The notes below the pieces were generated by a model. That model saw only the letters and a program-made list of their open reading frames with translations. It was not told where the DNA came from and did no database searches. The translations under genes were made by a program, and so were the position numbers. From Dryomyza anilis (lineage: Eukaryota; Arthropoda; Insecta; Diptera; Dryomyzidae), in NCBI GenBank assembly GCA_951804985.1, contig OX638131.1, forward strand, positions 103,002,464 to 103,066,463: a stretch of DNA of 64,000 nt, written 5' to 3'. Positions 12,641 through 24,336 of this stretch are shown here, piece by piece. The stretch's first letter is position 1. Each line of letters starts with the position of its first letter.

Positions 12641-12985
12641 CTGTTGTTGCACAGTGTGCCCTAACGCTCTAAAAAGTGGCGAAATTCTTTATTTTCGAAA
12701 TCATACACCCGATTTTTAAAATTTAAAAACTATTGTATAGAGAATTCTTTAGAAAACTTATATTATAAAATTGGAGATTTAAAATTTAATGGTTATGTAG
12801 TTAAAAATCAGCAAAGTTGACACTTTTTTCAAGGAAATCTTTTATAAAATTTCAAAAATGTTCCGATTTCAAAACTAATTTTGTTTTCATTACATTAAAA
12901 TCTTAAGAAAACTTGCTAAAGAATAAAAATATTACCGAGATTTACGTCCCAATTTTCAAAAAACATACATTTTAAAACAAAACGA

Positions 12986-13045
12986 TCTAAAAAGGGGGCG
13001 AAATTCATTATTTTCGGAACCACAGAAACAATTTTTAAAATTTAA
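12986..13045 (+). repeat. Second copy of the foldback terminal motif
   Basis: ctaaaaagggggcgaaattcattattttcgg and atttttaaaatttaa repeat the sequence at 12668-12725 in direct orientation, so the left arm contains a partial internal duplication that the right arm does not show. Confidence 0.65.
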
Positions 13046-13184
13046 CTTTGTAATTTTATATATACTAAACCACTGCAAGTATTTTAAAATGGTTTTCAGT
13101 TTATGATGTATGTGTTAATTTTTTATAAAAGTCTTAAACAAATGTTTTAGTTTCATCATAAAGTGTAAAATATATTTATATAAA

Positions 13185-13395
13185 TCAAGGATTGAAACCG
13201 TAATCGAAACCGATATCCGTTTAAAACCGTTTCATTTTTAAAACCGAAACCGTAACCGAAACCGTTATACGAAAATCAGAAATAAACCGATATCCAAAAC
13301 CGAAATAAACGGTTTCGGTTTTATACCGGTTTAAATCGGTTTTAAAAAAAAAAAAAAAGAAACAGAAAAAAATATTTTATTTTATATAGAAGATC
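13185..13395 (-). repeat. CCGAAACCG array, left arm of foldback element
   Basis: Dense aaaccgaaaccg words with gatatccgttt and cgttatacgaaaatcag, the inverse of 2101-2340. It ends in a poly-A stretch and tatatagaagatctt, also inverse to the 2.1-kb copy. Confidence 0.85.
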
Positions 13396-13750
13396 TTACA
13401 TACGAGGCATGTTTTAATGTCATTTAATATAATTTGGAGTTACCGAAATAAAAATTTCTTGTTGTACAAAAATATTCACGTTTCTTTTTTGAGAGACAAT
13501 ATTTCCAAAACAACGGTCTTTGGTATAAAATTTGTTTTTTTTTTTAGCGGCAGAACAAGAGCAAGTTTTTATCGTTTTAATGTATTTATTATGTTTTTAA
13601 GGTAATAATGAAATTCGAAAGAATTCATGATATTACTAAATATTGAACAACAAGTAACAATGGAAAGCGTACAAAATATTTATGAAGATGTTTGTTTTTA
13701 TTTTTTTTTTCAAGGCTAATGAATATAAGCATCTTAAAAATAAGGTCTAT

Positions 13751-13792
13751 GAAGCACTTTTGAAGCGGTAAATAGTTTCAAAAGTGCTTCAA
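13751..13792. repeat. Short perfect hairpin
   Basis: GAAGCACTTTTGAA and TTCAAAAGTGCTTC form a 14-bp perfect inverted repeat with a loop of about 12 bases; a further gcttcaaaaa follows. Function unknown. Confidence 0.6.
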
Positions 13793-15214
13793 AAGTCGCT
13801 TCAAAAAGATAAAATATACAAAACAATGTTTTTTTCTCTTTTATTCGCAACGCTAGTTCGTACATCGATTGTGGGTAAGCACTGTGCTATGCACATTTTT
13901 ATTTTTGTTTTACTTTTATACATAGTTTTTTTGTTAATTGTAAAATCATGAAGTTTTTCTTAAGTTAAGTTCTATGTGCATTAATTCATTTAACTTATAA
14001 AACCAAAAAAAAAAATATATAAACATTTTCACAGTGTACCACATTTAGCTGATATTGCTTTTTGTGTTTTTGTTTTCACAAATCAGCTTTTGATAGAATT
14101 TTTGGCGGGACTTTTTTTTACCACAAAGAAAAGTCATTGTTGTGGCCAACTAGATAGCTGTACTAGATACATACATGTAGTGTGGTGCCATGCGACTGTC
14201 TGTTGTCATGCGTTTGTCCGTTGTCATGCGTCTGTTGCCATGTGATGATATAGGATAGTAACGAAGAATTGTCGTTGTGAAAGTGTGTGTATGCGCATCG
14301 TAATTCGTTATTGAAAACAGAAATATGACTACACGAAATATTCCTTATTTTTATTATGAATGTATATGTTCATTTTATTATCGCCTTGAGATTTTAAATT
14401 GTTTTTGAATTGTTTAAAATTATAAACATCTTAGTAACTACTTAAGAAAATACGAAAAATTAAGTGCAAAAATTATTAAGTGACAATAGACACAGGTGTA
14501 GTTCCTGGGCGTCAACTTCGTACATTTTAAGTATACATTTTGCAGATATTGCAGTTCACTGAATTGTGGAAATTTACTTTCTTTGGATGGGTATTGTACA
14601 AAATTCTTCTTATTCTTATAAAGTTCAAGAATATTAACCGATGCATTCTTGTTGAAGGTTCGCTTCTCGGCTCTCTTCTGCAATTCAGATCATATCTGAG
14701 GTGAAGTCAAAATGTTGCTTTTTATTGGTTTGTGGTCACGATTGAAGTTTTTTTTATTGGCGAAATCAATTAAATAATTCATATAACACAATAGTTGCTC
14801 TGACATTAAGTTTGTTGCTTAAATTACGTTTCCCACTTTATCCCCGAAAATGATTCTTACTTTACCCCAATATCACAATTTGAACATAACTTAGCACCAT
14901 ATAAACAATGTTAGATTATTTCCAAACCAGTTTTTATTTCAAAAGATATACAATATTCGATCATTTTAAACACAACCAGCACTCTTAAACATTTCTTTTT
15001 TCACTTGGTTCGATATGCAGAAAATATAAATTAATTTTATTATAACTATGAATGAAAAAGTTGATGCCATATTGAGAAGCACTTGACAATTGTTTTTATT
15101 TTTTAAATGCAAAAACATGTTCAAAAATTGCAATTGCCGACATTAATTACCCCATGTTCCACTTTATCCCAGGTTTTTTGTTGAAGGCATTGAAAATTAT
15201 GAAATATTTTATAC

Positions 15215-15358
15215 AAAAACCGAAACCGTAACATGGAACCGGTATACCGAAACCGTTTCGTTGTAAAAACTTTAAACCGTAACCGAAACCGAAACGCGAA
15301 AAAAACCGAAACCGAAATCGAAACCGTTATTCGTTTAGGTTTCAATCCTTGATATAAA
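15215..15358 (+). repeat. CCGAAACCG array, right arm of foldback element
   Basis: Repeated aaaccgaaaccg and cgaaaccgtt, ending ggtttcaatccttgatataaat, the mirror of atataaatcaaggattgaaacc at 13175-13200. The minus-strand 154-residue frame across this stretch owes its FRFRLRF repeat to the array. Confidence 0.8.
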
Positions 15359-15739
15359 TATGTGAAGTAAAATCTTAAAAAAAAAAACAAAAAAAAACTC
15401 GGCTTAACATTTATATCTTTAAAACTTAACCAGATATTTAGTGAAGTCAACTCATTTTCATTAGATCTTAAAGTAAGATTTTTAAAAATAAAACCATTTT
15501 GAAAATCGAATAATTTTTGAATTTTTGGTATTTTATAAAGTTTTATCATGAAAAAAGTGTCAACTTTCCTAATATTTATCTCCACATCCTCTTAAGCCAC
15601 AATCTCCAATTTTAGAACTTAGGTTCTCTCAAGAATTCACTATATAATAAATTTTAAATTTTAAAAATCGCTTATGTGGTTCCGCAAATAATGAATTCCG
15701 TCACTTTTTAGAGCGTTTGGACACACAGTGCGTTGTTAG

Positions 15740-16690
15740 ATTTGTTGTTGCTCGGTTTCTACTGCTGCTGCTGCTACTGCTGTTGCTGCTACTGCTCTTT
15801 CCTGCTGTTCTTACTTTTATGATATTGTTACACTTTTTAGTGTATTTTAAGATTTCACTTTACGTGCTCTGCTGTGCTGCCCTGCTTTTATGCTCCTCGA
15901 ACCAGGCTTCATTTTACTACATTTTTTTTTTTAATATGATGCAATAAAGTTGTGGCAGCTGTTATTGTTGTTGTTGCTGCTGTTACTACTATTGCTTCAT
16001 ATTATTATTATTTTTTTAACTTTTACCTACTTTTATGTTCTCGTTGCAAATATTTCAAAGTATTTCTAGTACATGTTTGTAATATACACGGAAAAAGTTT
16101 TTTTTTTTTAATATTGATATATGCAAATTTTTGTATAATTTAAAACAAAATTTAAAATATTATTTTCAAATGGTAATAGTTCATTATTCATTATTCTCAA
16201 TGTTTTTTTTATTTTTTATATTTGTTTTTTGATAGTTTTTGATATTTAAATAATTTTTATATATAACTATTTTAATATTTTCAATATTTAGACATTACGT
16301 ATCTATTTTCAAACTATTTTCAATACATTTAACATTTTATTAATTACAATATTTGACTATTTTAAATTTTAAAACGTTGTCAGGATTTAATTATTATTTA
16401 TATTTAACTTTTTTTTCAATTTTTAACTCCAAATTTTATCTATTTATCTATTTTATTAATCAATAACTTTTTATCTTTTACTTGTTTTAATATTTAACTA
16501 CTTTTAATGTTTAGTTATTCCAATATTTAATTCTTTGCAATTTAGAATTATTTTCAAAATTAAATAAATTTCAATTTTTAGTCATCTTAAATACTAAATA
16601 TTATTATATTTTTATTGATTTTTATAAATGAATTGTCTTCAATATATAACGTTTTGCAACATTAAAATGTTTTGAATATTTAATGATTTT
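15740..16690. other. CTG-rich tract followed by AT-rich sequence
   Basis: 15760-15800 is a CTG/CTA trinucleotide tract giving poly-Leu in one frame. 16140-16690 is AT-rich with repeated tatttaatatttt words. No gene supported. Confidence 0.45.
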
Positions 16691-16694
16691 TATT

Positions 16695-17285
16695 GGGTCG
16701 GGTACATCTCATATCAAGATACGTCATATCGGATGCCTCAAACCAATACACTCTATACCAATGGACAGCTCATACCAACAGACATCTCATATCAACGAAC
16801 ATCTCATACTAAGACACTCCATACGAAGACACCTCATACCAATAGACATCTCATAACAACGGAGACCATACCAACGGACACCATACCAACGGACATCTCA
16901 TACAAAGACATCTCATACCAATGTCCCAATCAAAACAAGACATATGAAACCAATCTACAACTCATACCAATGGACACATCATAGCATATCTCATAACAAT
17001 ACTAATATATATCTAATATATATCCCAATGTATATTACATATCAACGGACTTCTCATAGAAAGACAACTCTACCAAGATATCTCATAACAATGTCAACCT
17101 CATACCTTATACAAGATATCTCATACCAATAGACATATCATACCAGGATACTTCATTACACCCCATATCAACGGACAACTCATACCAACGGATATATCAT
17201 ACCAAGACATATCACCCCAAGACATCTCATACCAAGACATCTCATACCAAGAGACCTCAAACGAAGACATCAACTTATACCTGCC
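16695..17285 (+). repeat. Degenerate minisatellite, unit ACATCTCATACCAACGG
   Basis: At least 25 occurrences of catctcatacca, alternating with acggac and aagac spacers, unit near 17-18 bp. Open frames rich in Thr, His and Ile come from this array. Confidence 0.9.
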
Positions 17286-17331
17286 ATTTCACATCCAACT
17301 GTGCCATAACAGGTTACATACTATGAGGCAG

Positions 17332-17514
17332 TTTTTTTTTTTTGGAATATCTACTAAGATCCACAGCACTCAGACAGACTATATCCATTGTACTGAGAAA
17401 TCTATTCCCTACGATTTTGTGGTTAATATCACCACGAGCGCCCAAGCCGGGATTCGAACCCGAGACCTTCAGAATGCAAGTCCAGCGCGCTACCTCTGGA
17501 CTGCTGAGGCCGGC
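17332..17514 (-). mobile_element. tRNA-derived SINE (family B)
   Basis: On the minus strand it starts GCCGGCCTCAGCAGTCC, then GGTAGCGCGCTGG (A-box-like) and GGGTTCGAATCCCGG (B box), and ends in poly-A. The flanks ctatgaggcag (left) and ctctgaggcag (right) look like a target-site duplication with one change. A second copy is at 55822-56014. The open frames across it are not genes. Confidence 0.85.
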
Positions 17515-17691
17515 TCTGAGGCAGGTTACATCAAAGCTTTATATAAAATGAGTTTTTAATGCGTATACAATGCTTGTTTGCCTGATTGTGCCCTTCCATT
17601 TTACGGCTATAAATTTTGTCTGGGTCATAGTTTATATCTTTTAATATTCTTGCTTTTTTTGTTCTGTGGGTTTCGTCATAGTAGTTTAATA

Positions 17692-19334
17692 TCTATATAT
17701 ATAAAAATGAAATGTCCTGTGTGTGCCAGAGCATCACGGGAAAACGAACCGACGGATTTGCCTGATTCTTTTTGTATTTTGTTCGTGTCAATGCAAGAGT
17801 GGTTTAGGAAAAAAGAAATGTAGGAAAAACACCAAGGAAAAGCCGGAAAATCGAAAAAATCTAAAGTTGACCCTAGGAACTTGAAATTTGGACAGGGCGT
17901 TGATTTCTCGACGTGAGAGCGCACTACGAAGGGATTTTTTGAAATTTGCCTCCTAAGGTACAAAAATGGGCGTGGAAAAACTAAACTTTTAATTCAAAAT
18001 ATCTGTAAGATAGCCACAGTCATGAAATTGGGCTCAGTAATGTATTTTGTTGTTGTTTATATTTTTTCTAAATGTGGGCGTAATTTCATAAAGGGGCGTG
18101 TCACTTTCCATATAACCATAACTTTAGAAATGCCATAACTCCTGACCAGAGTTATGGAAATTGAAACAAAGGTGCATATTAAAAAGTAGAATCGTCACGT
18201 AGAATGTGGGCGGGATTGTATAAAGGGGCGTGGCACCTTTTATATAACAAAAACATTAAAAATGCTATAATTCCTGACATACTAAGGGTAGAGTTATAAA
18301 AATCAAATCAAATGTTCATATTTAAAACTCCGATCATCACGTAAAATATAGACGGGATTGGACAATGGGGCGTGGCACTTCCCATACAAAAAAAACCTTA
18401 AAATTGCTATTACTCTTTACCTACTAAGAGCAGAGTTAAAAAAATGAAAGAAAAGATTGTATTAAACACGTAGAATCAGGGCTGGAAAAAAAATCCGAAT
18501 ACTTTGTGGAAAAAATTCACCGTCTTGGATCTGGAAGCCGTTTTCTTCTATATACTGAATAAGTCATATGGAGGAGAAAATGAAACGGTCTAAGGCCTGA
18601 TCAAATCTATTTTGAATGTCCTCTTTATAACACGACAACTCTTCAGAACCTATTATATTCAATCAATATCCTCCGCTGTAAAAATTGGCACAGAATTGAC
18701 TTGAATTATATCCATGGTTTCGGCGACTAAAGGCCTATATTGGCTAATATAATATATGAATCATTTCAATACCATCTTCACCAGAGATTTTATCCAGCAG
18801 TGGTTCAAATAATTATTTTCGATTTGGTGGTTTATAACAAATTCTTAAATTTTCAAAACATAAATTGTACCCTGAATATATTTCCTAAGTTATAATTCGA
18901 AAAATGTTCAAAAATCAATAAAATAAAAAAAATCCAAAAATCTTGGATTTTTTAAGTGCATAAAATCCAAAAAAAGCGGATGGGTTTTTTGGGAGTAGAG
19001 AGCCCTGCGTAGAATTTGGATGGAATTGGACAATGGGGCGTGACTCCTCTCATATAACAAAATTTTAAAAATGCTTAAACTCCTGTCTTACTAAGAGCAG
19101 AGTTGTACAAATCGAAACAAAGGATAATTTTTAAAAATTTTAATAGCTACGTGGAATGTGATCGAGATTGGAAAAAGGGGCATGGCACTATGATCAATGT
19201 GGGCGGGAAAAAAGAGACGTAGGCATGCACTAAAAAGGGAAAAAGGGGCGTAAATGTATCCACACTTTAAAAACGATATAGATTTACACTTACAAAAACT
19301 TAGCACGAGCGAAGCTGTGAACGGGTCCAGCTAG
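17692..19334 (+). mobile_element. Non-autonomous Helitron, interrupted by a hAT-like element
   Basis: Sits between A and T: 5' A|TCTATATATATAAAAATG and 3' ACGGGTCCAGCTAG|T, the terminal pattern of Helitrons (5' TC, 3' CTAG, AT target). The interior is a set of diverged modules of about 145 bp with cgtagaatgtgggcggg and ggggcgtggca, at about 18050, 18196, 18341, 19008 and 19150. No Rep/helicase coding is present. The 3' end agcacgagcgaagct is weakly palindromic. It is related at both ends to 57339-58537. Confidence 0.85.
18477..19007. mobile_element. hAT-like MITE nested in Helitron
   Basis: 531 bp with ends CAGGGCT...AGCCCTG, flanked by an exact 8-bp duplication CGTAGAAT (18469-18476 and 19008-19015). 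Eight-bp target duplications and CAGGG-type ends are hallmarks of the hAT superfamily. Removing it rejoins a Helitron module (cacgtagaat-ttggatgg). No transposase coding. The left and right termini share only about 7 bp. Confidence 0.88.
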
Positions 19335-19339
19335 TGCTT

Positions 19340-19865
19340 TATTAAATTTTACTATTTTAAGTATTGAATTTCAGTATTATCCTACTTAAATTTCCTTTTT
19401 GTTCTTAAAAATCAAAATTAATTTCTTAAGCAGTTGACACTCACTCATTTAATTGCAAATTAAAATTCGAAAATGCGATTTTAAAATTTAACTATGTAGA
19501 CGTTTTCAAAATAATAACATATATCAGAAATATCGAAACATATCATTACGGTGAATTTTGCAAATTAGGCATTTATTGAAATTTCCTAAATCACAGATTC
19601 AAATAACTCGGTGTAATGATATGGATGAATTTCATAAATGTGCAAACCAAATAAATGGTATCCGAAAATATCATTTATTCAAACGATCAACCGAACGAAA
19701 TTTTCTATAAAACTTGTAGTACTATGGTTGTCCCATTACACAACAGGTAGATAGAACTATCTATTAATTCAAATATAAATTCAAACAAATATAAGTAAAT
19801 ATAAGAAATAACATGTTTAATTAACAAATACTCGGGTATCAAACCAAGCCCACCTCTTCGTAGTC
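19340..19865. other. AT-rich sequence, nothing recognised
   Basis: No coding or repeat I can name. Confidence 0.35.
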
Positions 19866-20080
19866 CATTCGGCTCTCAACAGAACCACGCATTATAGAGA
19901 GAATTCGTTCTTCGGTCTCACGGTACGTTTGTGGAAGAATCTCCCTACGTCTGTTTTTCCCGACATTTCATCATTCGGCTCTCAACAGAACCACGCATTA
20001 TAGAGAGAATTCGTTCTTCGGTCTCACGGTACGTTTGTGGAGCAATCTCCCTACGTCTGTTTTTCCCGACATTTTTGATA
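19866..20080. repeat. Tandem duplication, about 110-bp unit
   Basis: Two nearly identical units from cattcggctctcaacagaac through gtttttcccgacatt, starting near 19866 and 19972. Differences are few (gaagaatctcc versus gagcaatctcc). The GC content is above the surroundings and a minus-strand frame (19945-20184) crosses both units. This could be a duplicated fragment of a coding element, but I recognise no protein. Confidence 0.85.
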
Positions 20081-20164
20081 TTGGCTGATACTGGTTCAAA
20101 ACAAACATCTACCAACACTACTCCATCTTTCCTTGCTCCCTTTAACCTATCATCTATTCTAACG

Positions 20165-21350
20165 ATCAACACTGTGTATTGCATGTATAGGGGGGATTTT
20201 CTGAGCGTTGGTTAATTTGTAAAAGAAAAATATTACCGACTTTTTTGAATTCTCGTTTTTTGGGAATATCTTTGACTTTTCTATATTAAGTTGTTCCCAA
20301 AATATTTAAAGGCCTTTTTTTCAACAATTCAAAAAAGATATCAAAGGGATTGGTTTATCTAGAATTTTAGCCTGAACATTTATTTATCGATCGTTTAGTA
20401 ATCGATTTATTTAAACGGTAGGCATTACCATGACCAGATCATGTTTCATGTAACTGGTTCAATTTACCTAGTCCGTAACAAAATTGTATTATTTTCTTAA
20501 TCGGGATCTAATCATTGTATTTTAATTTTGTCATAACCCGATCAATTAAGTACATGACATTCATTAACAGACAATGTCTTCCCTAACATAGTATATTTCT
20601 AGCGAAGACATTACTATGGCCAGATATTGATTGTCAGGTTATGACAAGATAAAAATACAATATCAGTTCTCGATCATGAGTCTATTTTAATTTTTCTAGT
20701 GTTTTGACAATGAATATGTTAAATGTTCCCTGTCATAAACTTAGAACAATATATACTAAGATTGTGCATTGCATGTATAGGGGGAATTTCCTGAGCGTTG
20801 GTTAATTTGTAAAAAAAAAAAATATTACCGACTTTTTTGAATTCTCGTTTTTTGGAATATCTTTGACTTTTCTATTTTAAGTTGTTCCCAAAATATTTAA
20901 AGGAAATTTTTTACAACAATTCAAAAAAGATATCAAAGGATATGGTTTATCTAGAATTTTAGCCTGAACATTTATTTATCGATCGTTTAGTAATCGATTT
21001 ATTTTAACGGTAGGCATTACCATGACCAGATCATGTTTCATGTAACTGGTTCAATTTACCTAGTCCGTAACAAAATTTTATTATTGTCTTAATCGGGATC
21101 TAATCATTGTATTTTTATTTTGTCATAACCCGATCAATTACATGACATTCATTAACAGACAATGTCTTCCCGAACATAGTATATTTCTAGCGAAGACATT
21201 ACTATGCCCAGATATTGATTGTCAGGTTATGACAAGTTAAAAATACAATATCAGTTCTCGATCATGACTCTATTTTAATTTTTCTAGTGTTTTGACAATG
21301 AATATGTTAATTGTTTCTTGTCATAAACTTAGAACAATATATACTAGAAT
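20165..21350 (+). repeat. 590-bp direct tandem duplication
   Basis: Both units start at gcatgtatagggg (20181 and 20771, offset 590) and end at tagaacaatatatacta. They differ by point changes and small indels. Each holds an inverted pair aatgtcttc/gaagacatt, repeated gaccagatcatg words and a terminal segment cgatcatga...tttctagtg. That segment is shared with 53930-54003 and 60165-60225, so the unit is likely a mobile repeat that duplicated locally. Confidence 0.9.
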
Positions 21351-21354
21351 TATG

Positions 21355-22360
21355 GAAAAATGTGCAAATTTTTCGAAATCATAGAAGAAATTTAAATTAA
21401 TAGGCTAAGCATAATAATGAGCAGATCATGTTGTTCCTATAAATGGTCTGGTTATATCAAGGAAAATATTCTACGATCATCTCCCTAAAAGAGTTCTACT
21501 AGTGTTTTGACAAAAGGGTATTCTTTTTTAATTATTTAAATATATATTTTTCCAAGTGTCCTCATTTTGCTTACAGTTTGTGTTACCATTTTGTATTTGC
21601 TTAATAAGGTCATCGTTACATTTCATATTAACTATGTTGTGTTTTTGTTTGTTTTTCTGAACTTGTTTTTAAAATTAGTTTTTCTTTTTTTATATTTCAT
21701 ATAATTTTCTTATAGTAAAATACGTTACTACATATGAATTTTATGGGGCAGTTTTTCGGTACATGTTACGGTACATGATATCCTGCACTGACCTACATTA
21801 ACCTGATGCCTGCTATTCGTTCAGATGTAAAGTATATGTTTTACTTAACGAATATTGCTGCTGTTTATATTTTTATCCATAATACAGAAGGCAGCAGCAC
21901 TTTTTGTGCGCCTCATATGACAGATGATGAGTATCAGGATGAGGATGATAAACATGATGAAGAGAGTTGTGTACCTCCTCTTCGTAGAGTGTGTATTGCC
22001 CAGTAGTATGTTCTGCTATTTTTCAATTTCCGTATAGTATTTGCTACGTTTTCTTGTATGGTGGCTTCTGAAATTGATTTATTTGCCTCGAAGTCAAACA
22101 CATAAAGTGCTGCTGCCGCTGATGCAAGTGGGTCATTTTGTCACGTAAATTACTTGTTATGCAAGACACGTGAGCTGCAGCTTTTATATCTTGATGGCGC
22201 AGAACCATTAAAGGAAACAGGAAAGGAAAATATTTAATTGGCAAGAGGTGCACAAATAATGGAATGATTTTTTTTTTCTTTTTTGACATGGTATGGCCTT
22301 CAAAATGTATTTCTTATTTGTAAAATTAAAAAAAATATATAACAGAAAAAGAAAATATCC
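21355..22360. other. Sequence with no recognised gene
   Basis: 21380-21510 has a diverged gagcagatcatg...gatcat...tactagtg segment related to the preceding repeat. The frame at 21806-22006 is not recognised as a protein. Confidence 0.35.
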
Positions 22361-22361
22361 G

Positions 22362-23040
22362 AAAAATATAGATCGTTCTTATTGCAAAATATATTATCTG
22401 TATATATAAAACTTTTCGTCAATCTGTCGATCTGTCTATTTGTTCCAGCATCACGCCTAAATCGCTGAAGCGACCGACTGAAATTTGGCACTAGTATGTA
22501 GTACTGTGGGTAACATTGGAAAAACAGGTGTGGCACCTCCCATACAACCTAAATTTTCAAACTTTCACTCGACATTTACACCAACTACGAACATGAAACA
22601 AAAAACTCTAATAAAAATAACAAAATTACAAAAATAAAAATAAAAATAAAAGCAAACGCAAAAAAAAAAACAAAACAATAGCAAAATCAAAATCAAAACA
22701 CAAAAACGAAAAGAAAAACACCAAACAACAGCAAAATAAAAAACACGAAAACAAACATATAAAAGAAAATACACAAAAAAAAACAAAAACAACAGCCAAA
22801 TAAAAAATACAAAAGAAAAACACAAAAAAAACTCAAAAAATAAAAAAATCAAACGAAAAACACAGAAAACACACTAATTCGAGCTAAGGCACAAAGGCAA
22901 AAATATATCTACAACAAATCAATAACACAGAAACAAAAGCATAAAAAAAAACACAAAAACAAACAAAAATAAAAAAAAACAAAAAAAAAAGAACACAAAA
23001 CAGAATAAAATCAAAAAACACTAAATTATAAGAAAAAACA
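22362..23040 (+). mobile_element. Helitron-related element with CAAAA-rich interior (copy 1)
   Basis: A|TCTGTATATATAAAACTTTTCG at 22396 matches the 5' end of the Helitron at 57339-58537 read on the minus strand, as do gttccagcatcacgcctaa, gactgaaatttgg and cacctcccatacaacc. From about 22620 it becomes an AAAACAAAAACAC-rich array. No 3' Helitron end is found before the next repeat at 23041. The minus-strand Phe-rich frames come from the array. Confidence 0.75.
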
Positions 23041-24336
23041 TGGGCGGATTTTTATAGTCGGTCGGGCCCGACTATGGAATATCCAGACCTTTGGTGGGGA
23101 TATTAATGTGGGATATTTAATTGCATACCTTAATTTTAAAGATTTTAATTATGCCCTCACATTTGATACTCTTCGTCATATAAGCAATTGCATCCGCTAA
23201 TATGAATATTTGTACGTTAATGCAGCAAATTATTTAGTCGGCGTAGTTTTAGCAAATATAATTGCTGAAACTGCGCCGATTTATTAATTAGCTGCATTGA
23301 CGTACAAATATTTATATTAGCGAACGCAATTGCTATGTAATGAAGCAAACGGAATTCTGATTTAACGAAGAATAGCATTTTTGCATTAAATTATTGAATT
23401 TCATTGCTGGATTCATTAATGAATACAATTAATATTGGTTGTTATATTTACGTCGATTATTTTTTTCTGTGTATACAGTAAAATTTATACGTGGAGCTAA
23501 TTATAACACTTACTGTTGTATTTGTACATCAGTGGTCGGGCCACTTGTCACAATCGACCGATCAATCCCATATTGAATACCAGTTAGCATATAAGTAATC
23601 TGAATTCTAGGTTTAATTGATCGAGCTCTGCTAGTTTTCCTGTACTTTCGTGACTTCACCAGACAGATGACTTCACCTCAGAATATTATTCACATATCAG
23701 AAATTTACCTCTTATAAAATTTATATAAAAGTAAAACAAACTAATAAAAAAAAATAGAAACATATAATTGGGCGGACAACATCTATATTTAAAATTTTGA
23801 AAGGCTAATAATTCATAGATTTGATTTTATTAATTTACGGATCAAATTTTCACTGTGAAAACCCGGGAAATAATGAAAAAAAAAGTGGGCGGATCACGCC
23901 CATTTTTTGACCACATATTTTTAGGTGGATTATAACAATACCTTTTAAATTTTTAACTATACCTTGAATACTTTTCGAGTTATTAGTTCCGAAAGAGTTA
24001 TAAAAAAGTGACTTGTATGGGAGGTGGGCGTGTCCGTGGACCGATTTGGCTCATTTTCAAACTCAGTTCCTACTTTTGACTAAAATATAATAATACGAAA
24101 TTTTATCGCATTCTGATCACTATTTCTCAAGTTATTCTGTATTCGGACAGCAAGACAGCAAGAGAGTAAGACGGCAAGACGGACAGACGGACAGACAGAC
24201 GGACATGGCTAAACGGACTCGGGTAGTGATGCTGATCAAGAATATATATACTTTTCCATACCGGACACGCCTCCTAAGGGGCGTTACAATATATGCACAA
24301 AGTTAATATACCCTGTACCTCATAGGTGTAGGGTAT
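23041..24336 (-). repeat. TACCCTACACC dispersed element, interrupted copy
   Basis: On the minus strand it runs from TATACCCTACACCTATGAGG to ATTCCATAGTCGGGCCCG and ACTATAAAAATCCGCCC, aligned with 8728-9480. Between aaattaaggtatgcaattaa and the tctgatatgtgaata segment it carries about 540 bp of extra sequence (about 23149-23690) absent from the 8.7-kb and 63-kb copies. It splits two copies of the neighbouring Helitron-related element. Confidence 0.8.
23149..23690. mobile_element. Foldback insertion with 150-bp palindrome
   Basis: 23183-23335 is a near-perfect palindrome: AGCAATTGCATCCGCTAATA at one end and TATTAGCGAACGCAATTGCT at the other, with GTACGTTAATGCAGC/GCTGCATTGACGTAC inside. A flanking segment, gaatttcattgctgga and ggttgttatatttacg, is shared with 52870-53020. 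The outer end gtcgattatttttttctgtgt matches the inverted acacagcaaaaa...taatcgac of that copy. Confidence 0.75.

Larger units (their letters stand above)
12650..15730. mobile_element. Foldback-like element with long inverted arms
   Basis: The left end reads CACAGTGTGCCCTAACGCTC and the right end, reversed, CACTGTGTGTCCAAACGCTC. Both continue with CTAAAAAGTGRCG, then ATTTTTAAAATTTAAAA, AAAATTGGAGATT and AAAGTTGACACTTTTTTCA, and much further in with TATATCAAGGATTGAAACC, leading into CCGAAACC-rich sequence. The arms are thus roughly 500-700 bp around an internal region of about 1.9 kb. The flanks TGTTG and CGTTG could be an imperfect 5-bp target duplication. The interior has no transposase I recognise; the frame at 14438-14683 is unassigned and that at 15121-15585 runs through the repeat. 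Terminal CACAGTG recalls Transib ends, but this is only a resemblance. Confidence 0.7.

Noticed and set aside
12650..12660. CACAGTG resembling a recombination signal heptamer
   Set aside because: No matching nonamer spacing is seen; at most it hints at Transib-like ends, and 7 bp alone is weak.
15121..15585. 154-residue ORF, among the longest in the window
   Set aside because: Runs through the CCGAAACC array and the arm of a foldback element; low-complexity Phe/Arg repeats and no recognisable domain.
17323..17559. ORFs with GIRTRDLQNASPAR-like sequence
   Set aside because: They translate the antisense of the family B SINE.
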